A stretch of 64,000 nucleotides of DNA from Enterococcus sp. RIT-PI-f (lineage in GTDB: Bacteria; Bacillota; Bacilli; Lactobacillales; Enterococcaceae). The stretch lies in assembly GCF_001297065.1 (NCBI RefSeq), contig NZ_LHOX01000022.1, positions 108,514 to 172,513 on the forward strand. Reading direction: 5' to 3'. The notes below the pieces were generated by a model that was given only the letters and a program-made list of their open reading frames with translations, did not search any database and had not been told where the DNA came from. This document shows, piece after piece, positions 54,557-63,636 of the stretch. Position numbers and translations under genes: made by a program. The stretch's first letter is position 1, and each line of letters begins with the position of its first letter.

Positions 54557-55597
54557 TCAATCAAATGGGTGTTGTTGTTCCTGTGCCAAACGCGTCTCAA
54601 CTTTAGCAATTTCTGCCAATAAACGTGCTTCACTTGGGAAGATCATCTCATACTTGCTGGCTAAAATCGTTTGATTGGTGTCGGGCAATGCAAACTTGAC
54701 CAAACGATCATTCTTCTCTGTGCACAATAAAATCCCTATCGTTGGCTGCTCATCCGCTAGTTTCTCCACCCGATCATAGTAGTTTACATACATCTGCAGC
54801 TGACCCAAATCGCCATGGGTCAACTTGCGGGTTTTGATTTCAACGATTACATGCGCCCGCAATAAACGATTATAAAAAACCAAATCAATAAAGAAGGCCT
54901 CATCCTCCAATATGACTCTTTTTTGCCGGGCCACAAATGAAAACCCATTGCCTAGTTCAAGCATGAATGCTTCTAAATGATTGATCAATGCGGTTTCTAA
55001 TTGGCTTTCGTGATAAGCAGACTGGTCAGGCAGACCTAAGAATTCCAGCACCATAGGGTCCTTGATGATTTCTCGTGGATCTGTCGGCAAACGTTGCTTT
55101 CTTGCGACTTGCAATACAGATGCTTTATCCGTAGACATCAACAATCGCTCATACAATAGAGAATTGATTTGCCGTTCTAACTCACGGCCAGTCCAATGAT
55201 TATTGACGGCTTCTAGTGCATAGTATTCTCGTTTTTCAGGATCATTGATTCGAAACAGCAGACGATATTGTAGCCAGTTCAATTGCGAACGCAGTGCGTT
55301 CACTTTTGGATAAACGATATAGAATTGTCTAGCCAGCTCTAACAAACGCTTTGAAAAACCATGCCCATGCTCCTTTGATAACACGATTGCTAAATTATCT
55401 ATCATATATTTGCCATATGCTGCCCGCTCTTGATTGTCTTGTTCCTCGACAACGATTCTTTGACCAATCTGCCAATACATCAGCACTCTTTGAAAATCAA
55501 TACTGCGAATCGCTTGCGCCTTTGATGTTGAGATGATCTCTTGGATATCAGACAAAATATCCGAATCAAACGTGTGTGCCTCATGTTTATCTGTCAT
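54557..55597 (-). CDS. PDDEXK nuclease domain protein (DUF1016/YhcG-like)
   Basis: 346 residues. The N-terminal DUF1016 winged-helix part ends near residue 165 (WTGRELERQINSLLYERL). The C-terminal nuclease domain shows the PD-(D/E)XK pattern FFIDLVFYN...HVIVEIKTRKL near 230-260. Family members are linked to DNA repair or defence-related loci, but this one stands alone between housekeeping genes. ATG 55597 follows AAAGGAG. Confidence 0.85.
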   Translation of the reverse strand: MTDKHEAHTFDSDILSDIQEIISTSKAQAIRSIDFQRVLMYWQIGQRIVVEEQDNQERAAYGKYMIDNLAIVLSKEHGHGFSKRLLELARQFYIVYPKVNALRSQLNWLQYRLLFRINDPEKREYYALEAVNNHWTGRELERQINSLLYERLLMSTDKASVLQVARKQRLPTDPREIIKDPMVLEFLGLPDQSAYHESQLETALINHLEAFMLELGNGFSFVARQKRVILEDEAFFIDLVFYNRLLRAHVIVEIKTRKLTHGDLGQLQMYVNYYDRVEKLADEQPTIGILLCTEKNDRLVKFALPDTNQTILASKYEMIFPSEARLLAEIAKVETRLAQEQQHPFD

Positions 55598-55710
55598 TCT
55601 TCGTACTCCTTTCATGTTCATATAAGATTGTTCAGTCCTGAAAATGACTTCCCATCATATGATACATAAGTAAGATACGCCATTCACCCAGGAATCGTTT
55701 GAATACACAG

Positions 55711-55749
55711 CAAAAAGAGCCTTGATTTGGTTCCATCAAGGCTCCTTTA
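55711..55749 (-). terminator. pepC terminator
   Basis: GAGCCTTGAT / ATCAAGGCTC stem with a T run on the minus strand. Confidence 0.85.
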
Positions 55750-55790
55750 TTGCGATCATCTAATTATACAGAAACATGTCCATTGAGGGA

Positions 55791-57119
55791 TTATGCCAAT
55801 GCCCCCATTGGGTCCCACGGTGCCAACACTTTTGGTTCTGCTTCGAAAGCGGCCAATTGTTCTGGTGACAAAAATTCTTTGCGAACGACGATTTGATACG
55901 TATATTCATCCATCCATTCATCGCTCATCACGAAGAAGCCATCTGTACCGACTTTTTCACCCCAGCTGTTTTCAACTTTCCATTTGGTGGATTCACCGTC
56001 AATGATATCAACACCTGTCAAAACCATGGCATGGGTCATCAAGCTTTCCCCAAAGTCCAAACGTTCCGCTTTTGTCATCGTAAAGTCCACATCAAACAAA
56101 TCATTCATATCATAGGCATCCAGTGCCATGATCCCAGAATCTCGTGTGGAAGATTGACCGACATCACAACCAAACCATACAGATTCTCCCTGTTCAAGTT
56201 GCGCAATGGCCATTTTTTTGAACGTTGGCATATCGACATTTAAATATTTGACTTCTTTACCACCCACCACATTGCCTAGCATTTCAACTGTATAGGATTT
56301 GTCATAAGGCTTGTCTGCTGTTGGGGCATTGATGATGCTGACATATTCATTTAGATCCACACCAACATATTTATCATAAAAGCTTTGCGGTGTTAAGTCA
56401 CGATCGATATGATAGTTCTTCTCTTCATCGCGGTACTCAAAGTCAAAGGTTTCTGGTGGTGTGCCCAATGAAGTGGCTAAGAAATTATAGACTTCTTGCA
56501 GCATTCCTTCTTTGGCCGTTTGAATTTCTGTATCAGATTGACCTGCGTCAACCAGCTTACGCAATGCGACAGCATCTTTACGTAATTTTTTGTTTAAATA
56601 ATTGTTGAGGTCACGGGAATTAGAGGAGTTGCTGCTTTCAGGCATGACTGCTTTAGGTACAACACCATATTTTTGAAAGATCGAGACGATCATATCCCAT
56701 TGTCCACCATCTTGTTGCGGTGTTTGCAACAGAAAAGCCACTTTTCGGCTTGTCACAGGTTCTGCAGCAGTGGCCAAAATGTTTTCATAAAAATAATTGG
56801 CTTTTTCATATTTATCCCAAAAGAAGGTGTGGTTTTGAGACAACTCAAAATCTTTCAGCTTGAAATTGTTCAGCATTTTATGGCGGAAAGTATTCAATGC
56901 CGCGAACATCCAGCAACGACCAGATTGTTTTTGATTGGCTACTTTTCCTGTCGTGACATCTACTGAAAAGACAGGTACATTCACGATCTTCGCACTGACA
57001 TTTTCTGCAGAAGCTGAGATCCCATTTTTGACAACACCTCGTTGCAAGGCATTTTGCTTGTTGTTTTCTAGATAAGCTGCGGCAAAATCAGCTGTTGTTT
57101 GTTTAGAAATTTCTGACAT
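55791..57119 (-). CDS. pepC: Aminopeptidase C (bleomycin hydrolase family)
   Basis: 442 residues, cytoplasmic cysteine peptidase. Catalytic Cys in QSGRCWMFAALN near residue 70, His in SLMTHAMVLTG near 360, Asn in WKVENSWGEK near 382. It trims amino acids from short peptides. ATG 57119 follows GGGATGGAG. Monocistronic. Confidence 0.95.
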   Translation of the reverse strand: MSEISKQTTADFAAAYLENNKQNALQRGVVKNGISASAENVSAKIVNVPVFSVDVTTGKVANQKQSGRCWMFAALNTFRHKMLNNFKLKDFELSQNHTFFWDKYEKANYFYENILATAAEPVTSRKVAFLLQTPQQDGGQWDMIVSIFQKYGVVPKAVMPESSNSSNSRDLNNYLNKKLRKDAVALRKLVDAGQSDTEIQTAKEGMLQEVYNFLATSLGTPPETFDFEYRDEEKNYHIDRDLTPQSFYDKYVGVDLNEYVSIINAPTADKPYDKSYTVEMLGNVVGGKEVKYLNVDMPTFKKMAIAQLEQGESVWFGCDVGQSSTRDSGIMALDAYDMNDLFDVDFTMTKAERLDFGESLMTHAMVLTGVDIIDGESTKWKVENSWGEKVGTDGFFVMSDEWMDEYTYQIVVRKEFLSPEQLAAFEAEPKVLAPWDPMGALA

Positions 57120-57168
57120 ATTTCTCCATCCCTTCACATTTCGTTCCTTCTATTCTACGCCTCCCAAT

Positions 57169-57232
57169 AAAAAATGACAACCGTCCAATCAAAGAAATCC
57201 ACATGCCATTGATTGAAGGATTGTCATTTTAT
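57169..57232 (-). terminator. Terminator of the acyltransferase gene
   Basis: AAAATGACAA and TTGTCATTTT form the outer stem, with CAATCAA/TTGATTG pairing inside. Confidence 0.75.
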
Positions 57233-57242
57233 TCCTACAGGA

Positions 57243-58259
57243 TCACATAAAGAGCAGTACGGCCAACAAGCCTGGCAATACAAAGGACAAGCCATTTTCA
57301 AATCGGCCATAAGCTTTTCTTATCGGTTTGCTGGCCAACAAAATGGTCAGCAGTACACTGATCAGAATCAAGGTCACAAAACCTAATAAGGAAAGGTTCA
57401 GATCCATGATATTCAAAGCCCGCAACCCTTTGATAAAAATTCCTTGTAGCAAATAAACCAGCAGTGTATTCTTTCCCCATTTAGTAAAAAACATTTTCTC
57501 TCGGGGAACGATCCGCATAAAGCCGATGATGCCAATCAGCCCAATGAGGAAAAACACACCTCTGAGGGGACCGCCGAACAGCGGATAACTCAAGTAATCC
57601 TCATACGGTTTAGAGCCAAAGACCATGTACTTGTTCATCCCATGGAAAAAAGCAATGAAGCCATAAATGATTGGCAGAAACGTCAAACTCAGCCAGCGCA
57701 TCCCTTTCTTTTGTAAAAAGGCCATATCGTTTTTGGGAAAGTAAAAACCAATGATAAAAAATGGCAAAAAGACAAATGTCCGCTGCAATGTCAAAATTTG
57801 GTTTAAAAAAGGCAAATAGCCGGCACACAGACTCAAGGCAATACTGATAAAAATAGCCTGCTTTGCAGATAAACGTTGGAAAACAAACAACGACAATTGC
57901 CAAAAGAACATGCTAAGCAAAAACCACAGTGCCCACTGGGGATTGAGCAATTGTATCTTCGGTGTTTCTCGTAAGCCAATCAACCAATAATAAACGATAT
58001 AAAACACTTGGAAGAACAGATATGGCAGCAAAAACTTTTTGATCAAGATAGTGACCTTTGACCCTTTCGTCAAAGGTTTTGCAAAATAACCTGATAAAAA
58101 AACAAATGCAGGCATGTGAAACGTAAAAATAAAATAGTATAAATCATGGTAAAATTTGTGGTCACCAATAAAAGACTGCAGCAAATGGCTAAAGACCACC
58201 AATATCATTAACAAAAATTTCGCATTATCAAAGTAAGCCGTTCTTTGCGATTGGCTCAT
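57243..58259 (-). CDS. Acyltransferase 3 family membrane protein
   Basis: 338 residues, about ten membrane helices. The N-terminus has YFDNAKFLLMILVVFSHLLQ and the loop FTFHMPAFVFLSGYF, both typical of acyltransferase-3 enzymes that O-acetylate surface sugars or similar targets. The target here is unknown. Confidence 0.85.
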   Translation of the reverse strand: MSQSQRTAYFDNAKFLLMILVVFSHLLQSFIGDHKFYHDLYYFIFTFHMPAFVFLSGYFAKPLTKGSKVTILIKKFLLPYLFFQVFYIVYYWLIGLRETPKIQLLNPQWALWFLLSMFFWQLSLFVFQRLSAKQAIFISIALSLCAGYLPFLNQILTLQRTFVFLPFFIIGFYFPKNDMAFLQKKGMRWLSLTFLPIIYGFIAFFHGMNKYMVFGSKPYEDYLSYPLFGGPLRGVFFLIGLIGIIGFMRIVPREKMFFTKWGKNTLLVYLLQGIFIKGLRALNIMDLNLSLLGFVTLILISVLLTILLASKPIRKAYGRFENGLSFVLPGLLAVLLFM

Positions 58260-58426
58260 ACTATTTCCTCCTCATTGAATACTCTACGAATAGTTTACGG
58301 GAAAGACATTTTAAGTTGTTTACAAAACGATGTAATTTAAACAACAGACATGACAGCTTGCTTACAAGATAGTTGCTTTTTTGTATTCTTTGTATTAATA
58401 TTAATAATACAAAGGAGTGAAGGCAT

Positions 58427-58816
58427 ATGATTTTTTCTATTGCAACCCAAAGCAATCAACCCATCTATCAACAGCTGCGGGAACAAATCATCCTTGGTAT
58501 TGCCAAAGGTGACTTACGATCTGGTGAATTGCTGCCATCTGTACGACAGCTGGCCAATGAAATTGGTATCAACACCATGACTATTTCAAAAGCGTATAAC
58601 TCATTAAAAGAAGATGGGTTGCTGATTACCGATCGGCGCAAAGGTACCGCAGTGGCCACACCCAGAACCTTTACAGACAGTGAATCTAGTACGTACCTTC
58701 ATCAATTAGAAGTACAATTAGCAACTGCGCTGCTACACGGAAAAACCAAAGAGTCATTGCAGCAAGATATCCATACATTATTGGCACAATTTCCTGAAAG
58801 GAGTGATTTCGAATGA
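58427..58816 (+). CDS. GntR family regulator, YtrA subfamily
   Basis: 129 residues. Winged-helix DNA-binding domain (LLPSVRQLANEIGINTMTISKAYNSL near 35-60) and only a short C-terminal tail, which defines YtrA-type members. These usually repress linked membrane protein or ABC genes. It overlaps the next start by four bases (ATGA), so both are one unit. AAAGGAGTGAAGGCAT precedes the ATG. Confidence 0.9.
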   Translation: MIFSIATQSNQPIYQQLREQIILGIAKGDLRSGELLPSVRQLANEIGINTMTISKAYNSLKEDGLLITDRRKGTAVATPRTFTDSESSTYLHQLEVQLATALLHGKTKESLQQDIHTLLAQFPERSDFE

Positions 58817-60186
58817 ATCTCATCTTCTTCCCGACTGCATTATTGATGTGTCTGATTTTTGGCTTTAGTCTACGCTTGGTCAGCAAGCCGCACAAGAATG
58901 TCCTCCTAGAAAACACATTCGCACCGGAACACTTGACCCATCCATCCGTCACTCAATTGGTCAAGGCGTACCGCAAGCGCATCTTGCAATTAATGGCTCT
59001 ATTCAGTGTAGCAAGTCTGCTTTTTTTGTTCAATCTATCTGACTCGATCACCATTACCTTGTTTTTTGTCTATCTCTTTGCCTTGATTGGTTGCTGTCAA
59101 TTATTGGAAATCCATTATATAGGGAGATTACGCCAACTGATTGTCGATCAAGCGTGGTTATTGCCCATTGATGCCGTAAGGATCGATACAAAAATCGTTC
59201 AAGAGAAAAACCGCCAGATGCTTTCCCTTGGTTGGTTTCTCCCCCCACTTGCCCTCATGGTTGGCAGTGGTTATCAAGCATGGCAATCCTCCGATCAAAC
59301 CACAACTATTGGAGTGTTGCTGCTGAATGGCTGTCTGCTGCTCCTCTTTCTTGCCTTGTGGTGGACGATCCGGCGTTTACCGGTCAGAGGTGTCGCAGGG
59401 GATTCGCTGATTGATCAGCAGATCAATGATCTGACCAAATATTATTGGTCCCTGACGGTTGTCGTTTTAGCAACAGGTACGAGCCTGATGTTGTTCATCC
59501 CTTTGATCTCGATCAACGCCCACGGATTTTGGGGCATTTTCATGAGTATCCTATTTATTTTACTGACAATTGGGAGTATTCTATTTACCTTCCTTGCCTT
59601 ACTGACTTTACGCAAGAAACAAGACCAACTCCTCAACCAGGCAGAAAAACCCAGATATTATGGAGAAGATGTGTACTGGCGCTATGGTGTCTATATCAAT
59701 CCAAATGATGACAGACTATTCGTTCCCGATCGAATCGGGTTAAACATTGGTATCAACCTAGGCAAGCGCAGTGGGCAAGTGATTGGCATTGGTACGCTGA
59801 TTGTACTGATTGGTGTCATGCTGATCGCCATCGTCCCCCTTTATCAGTTGGATTTCACTGCTGACGCTTTACAAGGGCAGCTAGCGAAAGAAGAAGTGAT
59901 CTTTTCAGCTCCCTTTACGACAAAAACCACCGTCCCTGTCTCTGCTATCGAAGACGTTGCTTTGGTTGACGCATTGCCTACCCCGATTATAAAGAAAGTC
60001 GGTATGGCAACTAGTGATTATGCAACAGGCTCGTTCTTGGTAGATGGTGAAAGTGCCAACCTCTATGTTGACTTACAGGCACCTGCATTTCTGAGAATCC
60101 AAACCACTGACCGTCTCATCTACTATACAAACAAAGATCCAGAGCAGACGATCGCACTATACCAGCAATTGATGGACAGAGAGTAA
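58813..60186 (+). CDS. DUF5808-containing integral membrane protein
   Basis: 457 residues, about eight membrane helices. A segment near residues 285-325 (YWRYGVYINPNDDRLFVPDR) is the DUF5808 signature, and the C-terminal 100 residues look like a membrane-adjacent beta domain. Such proteins often pair with YtrA-type GntR regulators, as here, and may sense envelope conditions. The function is unknown. Confidence 0.75.
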   Translation: MNLIFFPTALLMCLIFGFSLRLVSKPHKNVLLENTFAPEHLTHPSVTQLVKAYRKRILQLMALFSVASLLFLFNLSDSITITLFFVYLFALIGCCQLLEIHYIGRLRQLIVDQAWLLPIDAVRIDTKIVQEKNRQMLSLGWFLPPLALMVGSGYQAWQSSDQTTTIGVLLLNGCLLLLFLALWWTIRRLPVRGVAGDSLIDQQINDLTKYYWSLTVVVLATGTSLMLFIPLISINAHGFWGIFMSILFILLTIGSILFTFLALLTLRKKQDQLLNQAEKPRYYGEDVYWRYGVYINPNDDRLFVPDRIGLNIGINLGKRSGQVIGIGTLIVLIGVMLIAIVPLYQLDFTADALQGQLAKEEVIFSAPFTTKTTVPVSAIEDVALVDALPTPIIKKVGMATSDYATGSFLVDGESANLYVDLQAPAFLRIQTTDRLIYYTNKDPEQTIALYQQLMDRE

Positions 60187-60203
60187 ACAACGCCTCTTTC
60201 AAC

Positions 60204-60254
60204 AAAAAAATCACTGACTGACGGAGTATGTCTTCCGCTGTCAGTGATTTTTTG
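60204..60254 (+). terminator. Terminator of the GntR-DUF5808 unit
   Basis: AAAAAATCACTGAC / GTCAGTGATTTTTT outer stem enclosing a second pairing. Confidence 0.9.
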
Positions 60255-60310
60255 ATTCAATCGTGCTCTTTATTTTGCGCAAAAAAAATAGACCTAGACA
60301 GATCTATCAA

Positions 60311-60384
60311 CTCCGGCAGTAGGACTCGAACCTACGACATCATGATTAACAGTCATGCGCTACTACCAACTGAGCTATGCCGGA
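60311..60384 (-). tRNA. tRNA-Asn (GTT), copy 1
   Basis: Cloverleaf with acceptor TCCGGCA/TGCCGGA, D arm GCTCAGTTGGTAGTAGC, anticodon loop CTGTTAA (GTT) and T loop GTTCGAGTC. 74 bases; no CCA encoded. Identical to the copy at 63785. Confidence 0.97.
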
Positions 60385-60516
60385 ATAATCTATAAGTACT
60401 ATACCAAATAGTCAGATAATTTAGCAAGTATATTTTCGGTCTTTTTGCTTTTTTTTTGCATCTTTTTTTGACAACCGCCCCTGCCTACTTTTGCCTATCT
60501 TCCAGCAAAAATCTAA

Positions 60517-60545
60517 TTGACAAAGCCGCTTCTTTACGGTATGCT
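60517..60545 (+). promoter_or_regulatory. tRNA-Thr promoter
   Basis: TTGACA (60517-60522), 17-bp spacer, TATGCT (60540-60545). Confidence 0.85.
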
Positions 60546-60566
60546 ATATCTTGTGTTAAATAACAC

Positions 60567-60639
60567 GCCGCTTTAGCTCAGTTGGTAGAGCGCATCCATG
60601 GTAAGGATGAGGTCGACGGTTCAAGCCCGTCAAGTGGCT
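60567..60639 (+). tRNA. tRNA-Thr (GGT)
   Basis: Acceptor GCCGCTT/AAGTGGC, anticodon loop ATGGTAA (GGT), T loop GTTCAAGCC. 73 bases, no encoded CCA, with its own promoter and terminator. Confidence 0.96.
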
Positions 60640-60646
60640 TTGGTAG

Positions 60647-60676
60647 GACAACGTTTATCGGACGTTGTCTTTTTTG
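60647..60676 (+). terminator. tRNA-Thr terminator
   Basis: GACAACGT / ACGTTGTC stem followed by TTTTTT. Confidence 0.9.
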
Positions 60677-60712
60677 TGCAGTCATCTATATTCACTTACA
60701 CAATTTTTAGAA

Positions 60713-61564
60713 CTAGTCGTTTTTCGATAGTAAGTCAATCAACTCTTTTTGCTGCTTGATGACGGTATTCAGCTGCTCATTTATTTCATTTTGCCGTGTG
60801 TTTTTACGCATCTTTAATTTCATCTGAATGTAGTTATTCTTTTTTAACAAATTGATCAAAGCCAATCCATGGGCGATGACAATCACAAGAACTGCAGCGA
60901 TCACGCAACCAATCAGGCTGTTTTTCAGCAATAAAATCTGGTTCCAACTTTGGCTTAACAATGATGGGATTGCCGCAATTTCATTTGTTTTCTGGATGAT
61001 ACTTCTTATTTGCTCGAGTAGCGAAGCGAGATTGGCTATCAGGCCATCCACTGAAAAACTCGTATCAAAAAAGGCCGAGGTCAATTGTGTCTGTAAATCG
61101 CTTATTTCTTGCATACTCAATTGATTCACGCTATGGACAATCGTGCTATAGGTTTGATAGCCCTCTACCCCCATCTTCACGAGTACCACAACTGAAGAAC
61201 CCACCAATATCAGATACCCTGCAGCCAGAATCTTTTCACTGAGATACCAACGGTCAACACGCAGTTTCCATAAAAAATAACCGACAATGGATAGTCCTGT
61301 CACAATGATGAGCAATTCGACAGCGATCAATCCCGCCATCTCCATCCCCATCTGCAACAGATAGTCTTTCAATGTCTGAAAGCGATCGCTGGCTGAAAAA
61401 AACAGCAGCAGAGAACGTATATTTACTTCAAAATAATGTTGCATGATGCCTTTGATCCACATTTGCTGATGTGTAAAAATAAACAAAAAGACAAATAAAA
61501 AAATCAGACTACTTACATGAACTATTGAACGATATAAAGTATTTTTTTCTATACGATTGATCAC
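60713..61564 (-). CDS. Membrane protein of unknown function
   Basis: 283 residues. About four membrane helices (for instance SLIFLFVFLFIFTH, AVELLIIVTGLSIVGYFLW, AAGYLILVGSSVVVLVKM and IGCVIAAVLVIVIAHGLAL) and a C-terminal charged coiled coil (KMRKNTRQNEINEQLNT). A long amphipathic region between the third and fourth helices is outside or inside the membrane, unclear. GTG 61564 has AGGTGA five bases upstream; TTG 61591 has no ribosome site. No family recognised. Confidence 0.65.
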   Translation of the reverse strand: MINRIEKNTLYRSIVHVSSLIFLFVFLFIFTHQQMWIKGIMQHYFEVNIRSLLLFFSASDRFQTLKDYLLQMGMEMAGLIAVELLIIVTGLSIVGYFLWKLRVDRWYLSEKILAAGYLILVGSSVVVLVKMGVEGYQTYSTIVHSVNQLSMQEISDLQTQLTSAFFDTSFSVDGLIANLASLLEQIRSIIQKTNEIAAIPSLLSQSWNQILLLKNSLIGCVIAAVLVIVIAHGLALINLLKKNNYIQMKLKMRKNTRQNEINEQLNTVIKQQKELIDLLSKND

Positions 61565-61791
61565 CTCATTCACCTCACCTTTTTCATTCAATTAAAAACA
61601 AGTAGGACGCTATTACGAAGAAGTATACCATAACCGCTTTGAATAACCTGTTTGATAGAATCGTGAACAATCAAGTCAATCAGATCTGTTTTTCTATCCT
61701 AAAAAAGAACCAAACAGCTACCTTGATGGATTGATCTGCTTGATTCTTTTCTATTTTTTAAAACATACTTTTGTTTTTTATCAGATTCAGT

Positions 61792-62226
61792 TCATTTTAC
61801 GACTAGCACCGTACATTTTGAATGGTTGATTACATAATCCGTCGTTGAGCCAACCACTGCTCTGGTTAACGTACCTTTCCCAGTAGCACCCATGACGATC
61901 AAATCGATTGGATAGACCTCTGTCGCGGCATGAATAATAAACCGCTTAGGATCGCCCACCTCAACAATGACTGCTACATCCTCTACCCCTTCTTTATTGG
62001 CATCATAAATCTTCTTTAACATCTCTGTTTCAACTTTGGTTTTTTCTTGATCAAACACTTTGGCAAAAGCGTAGGCACTGGTTGATAGTTCTGCATTATT
62101 GATCACTGAAAGGATAAACAATTTGGCTTTATTTCTACGACAAATCACTAGGGCTTCTTGAAAGGCTTTTTCAGACTGCTCTGACCCATCCAATGCAACC
62201 AAAACATTTTGACAGTTTGACAACAT
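61792..62226 (-). CDS. Universal stress protein UspA family
   Basis: 144 residues, single Usp domain. It has the ATP-binding pattern G-2X-G-9X-G-S/T in GATGKGTLTRAVVGSTT near residues 113-129, so it should bind ATP. A general stress role is inferred from the family. ATG 62226 follows GGAGGGG. A possible catabolite-response element, 62283-62296 (AGCAAGCGCTTTCG), matches the CcpA consensus only partly. Confidence 0.9.
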   Translation of the reverse strand: MLSNCQNVLVALDGSEQSEKAFQEALVICRRNKAKLFILSVINNAELSTSAYAFAKVFDQEKTKVETEMLKKIYDANKEGVEDVAVIVEVGDPKRFIIHAATEVYPIDLIVMGATGKGTLTRAVVGSTTDYVINHSKCTVLVVK

Positions 62227-62398
62227 AGCTATCCCCTCCTTACCTTTATTTTAACAGGTATTGCTATTCATCACCATGATATAGCAAGCGCTTTCGCTAA
62301 AAACTTAAATCCAAAGCTTTTCTTATGTTTCTACTAACTATCTTCCTGCACGCAAACAATAGGATTATAGTAAAAGAAAAGGATTCGAGGTCTTAGCT

Positions 62399-62500
62399 AT
62401 GCGTTCTTTCTTCCAAGCTCTTTTTACACTCTTGCTTTACTTACTCTTATTTATGTGTATCATTGCGCTTATCGGATGGCTGTTTTTTAAGATTTTTTGA
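62399..62500 (+). CDS. Small single-helix membrane protein (33 residues)
   Basis: ATG 62399 encodes MRSFFQALFTLLLYLLLFMC and a further helix-like end WLFFKIF, then TGA. GAGG lies eight bases before the start and TATAGT at 62376-62381 is a plausible -10. The composition (basic start, hydrophobic middle, basic near the end) fits a real small membrane protein. Too short for family assignment. Confidence 0.55.
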   Translation: MRSFFQALFTLLLYLLLFMCIIALIGWLFFKIF

Positions 62501-62532
62501 TTGATAATCGAATTATTTTTGGTTTTTCATGT

Positions 62533-62545
62533 CTCGTGCTACACT
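62533..62545 (+). promoter_or_regulatory. Extended -10 before the HesB-like gene
   Basis: CGTGCTACACTCT: the same TGCTACACT string as before rpoY, rex and the DUF92 gene. Confidence 0.5.
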
Positions 62546-62605
62546 CTATTTGTACACTTATTAAAAGGAAGTGCTTTGCTTCCTACTCAATTGGAGGTCT
62601 TTCTC

Positions 62606-62962
62606 ATGGAACTTGAGATTACACCAGAAGCAGCTGCGCGTTTTCCCAAAAACTACCAGCTGTATATCATCACAAGCAATGATGGATCAAATCAATTTTC
62701 TTCAGCTGCGGGCTGTTGTATGATTGGTGAACGTTTTTTGGTCACACCTATCACTGAACCACTCCCTCGATATAGTGAGGTGGTTTCAAGCAATCGCTTT
62801 ACTTTTTTCACATCGACCTATGATCAAATGTTTTTAACCGGCCATTTGATTCTGACAGTACATCCCACATCCGGGACATTGATCTTGAAAAATGAAGGTG
62901 GTTACCTCGATAATAACCTGATGCTTGAAAAAGAACCGCAAATCACAACCGTCGAGTCATAA
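62606..62962 (+). CDS. HesB/IscA-like iron-sulfur cluster biosynthesis family protein
   Basis: 118 residues. It opens MELEITPEAAARFPKN like other HesB-fold proteins of lactobacilli, but the three conserved cysteines of true IscA are missing; only a Cys-Cys pair (AAGCCMIG) remains. It may no longer bind clusters. ATG 62606 follows GGAGG; a longer frame lies upstream but lacks a ribosome site. Confidence 0.6.
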   Translation: MELEITPEAAARFPKNYQLYIITSNDGSNQFSSAAGCCMIGERFLVTPITEPLPRYSEVVSSNRFTFFTSTYDQMFLTGHLILTVHPTSGTLILKNEGGYLDNNLMLEKEPQITTVES

Positions 62963-63000
62963 AAAACGGGCTTTTCCTCTCAGCAGGAAAAGCCCGTTTT
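62961..63000. terminator. Bidirectional terminator after the HesB-like gene
   Basis: AAAACGGGCTTTTCCT and AGGAAAAGCCCGTTTT form a 16-bp stem. Confidence 0.92.
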
Positions 63001-63636
63001 CTATTTCAGTATTTTCAATAAGTCTATAGGCTGTTGAACAATCGCACATGCGCCTGCTGCAACTAACTCTTGTCGATCACCAAAACCATATAAAACACCG
63101 ATCGCCGCCAATTGGTTTTCCTTCGCGCCCTGTATGTCATGTGAACGATCCCCTACCATCACGGTCTTTTGATCAACCGTGGAATGGATGGCTTCTAAAG
63201 CATAGGCAATGACGGCCCCTTTAGTGCCACGCTTGTTCTCCATATCTGCACCGTAGATCCCGTTAAAGTATTTCGTGTAGTCCAAATATGCTAGTATCTC
63301 CTTTGCAAACACTTCTGGTTTAGACGTAGCTATATAAAGTGCATGCGCCTCAGAGAGCGTAGCCAAAACTTCTGCGATCCCCTCATATGGTGTCACTTGA
63401 AACATGCCTTTTTGACGATAATTTTCTCGATAATAATCCACTGCTGTTTTTGCTTCAGTATCGGTAAATCCCAAATTCAAAAAAGATGCATATAATGGCG
63501 GCCCCACAAAAGCCCTTAACTGTGCCAAATCTAAAAATGCCCGATTCATTTTTTCCATGGCATATTGGATCGATGAAAAGATTCCCTCACTAGAATCTAT
63601 GATCGTACCATCTAAATCAAATAGTATGGTCGTCAA
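63001..63636 (-). CDS. HAD-IA hydrolase, phosphoglycolate phosphatase-like
   Basis: 211 residues. Motif I ILFDLDGTIIDSS near 4-16, motif II IATSKPE near 105, motif III lysine in KRGTKGAV near 140, motif IV MVGDRSHDIQGAK near 164. The start is TTG 63636 behind GAGGAG; the longer frame adds an unsupported tail. The substrate is probably a small phosphorylated compound. Confidence 0.83.
   Translation of the reverse strand: MTTILFDLDGTIIDSSEGIFSSIQYAMEKMNRAFLDLAQLRAFVGPPLYASFLNLGFTDTEAKTAVDYYRENYRQKGMFQVTPYEGIAEVLATLSEAHALYIATSKPEVFAKEILAYLDYTKYFNGIYGADMENKRGTKGAVIAYALEAIHSTVDQKTVMVGDRSHDIQGAKENQLAAIGVLYGFGDRQELVAAGACAIVQQPIDLLKILK

Noticed and set aside
62283..62296. Catabolite-response element before uspA
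   Set aside because: AGCAAGCGCTTTCG shares the core with the CcpA consensus but misses several flanking positions; noted only within the gene entry.
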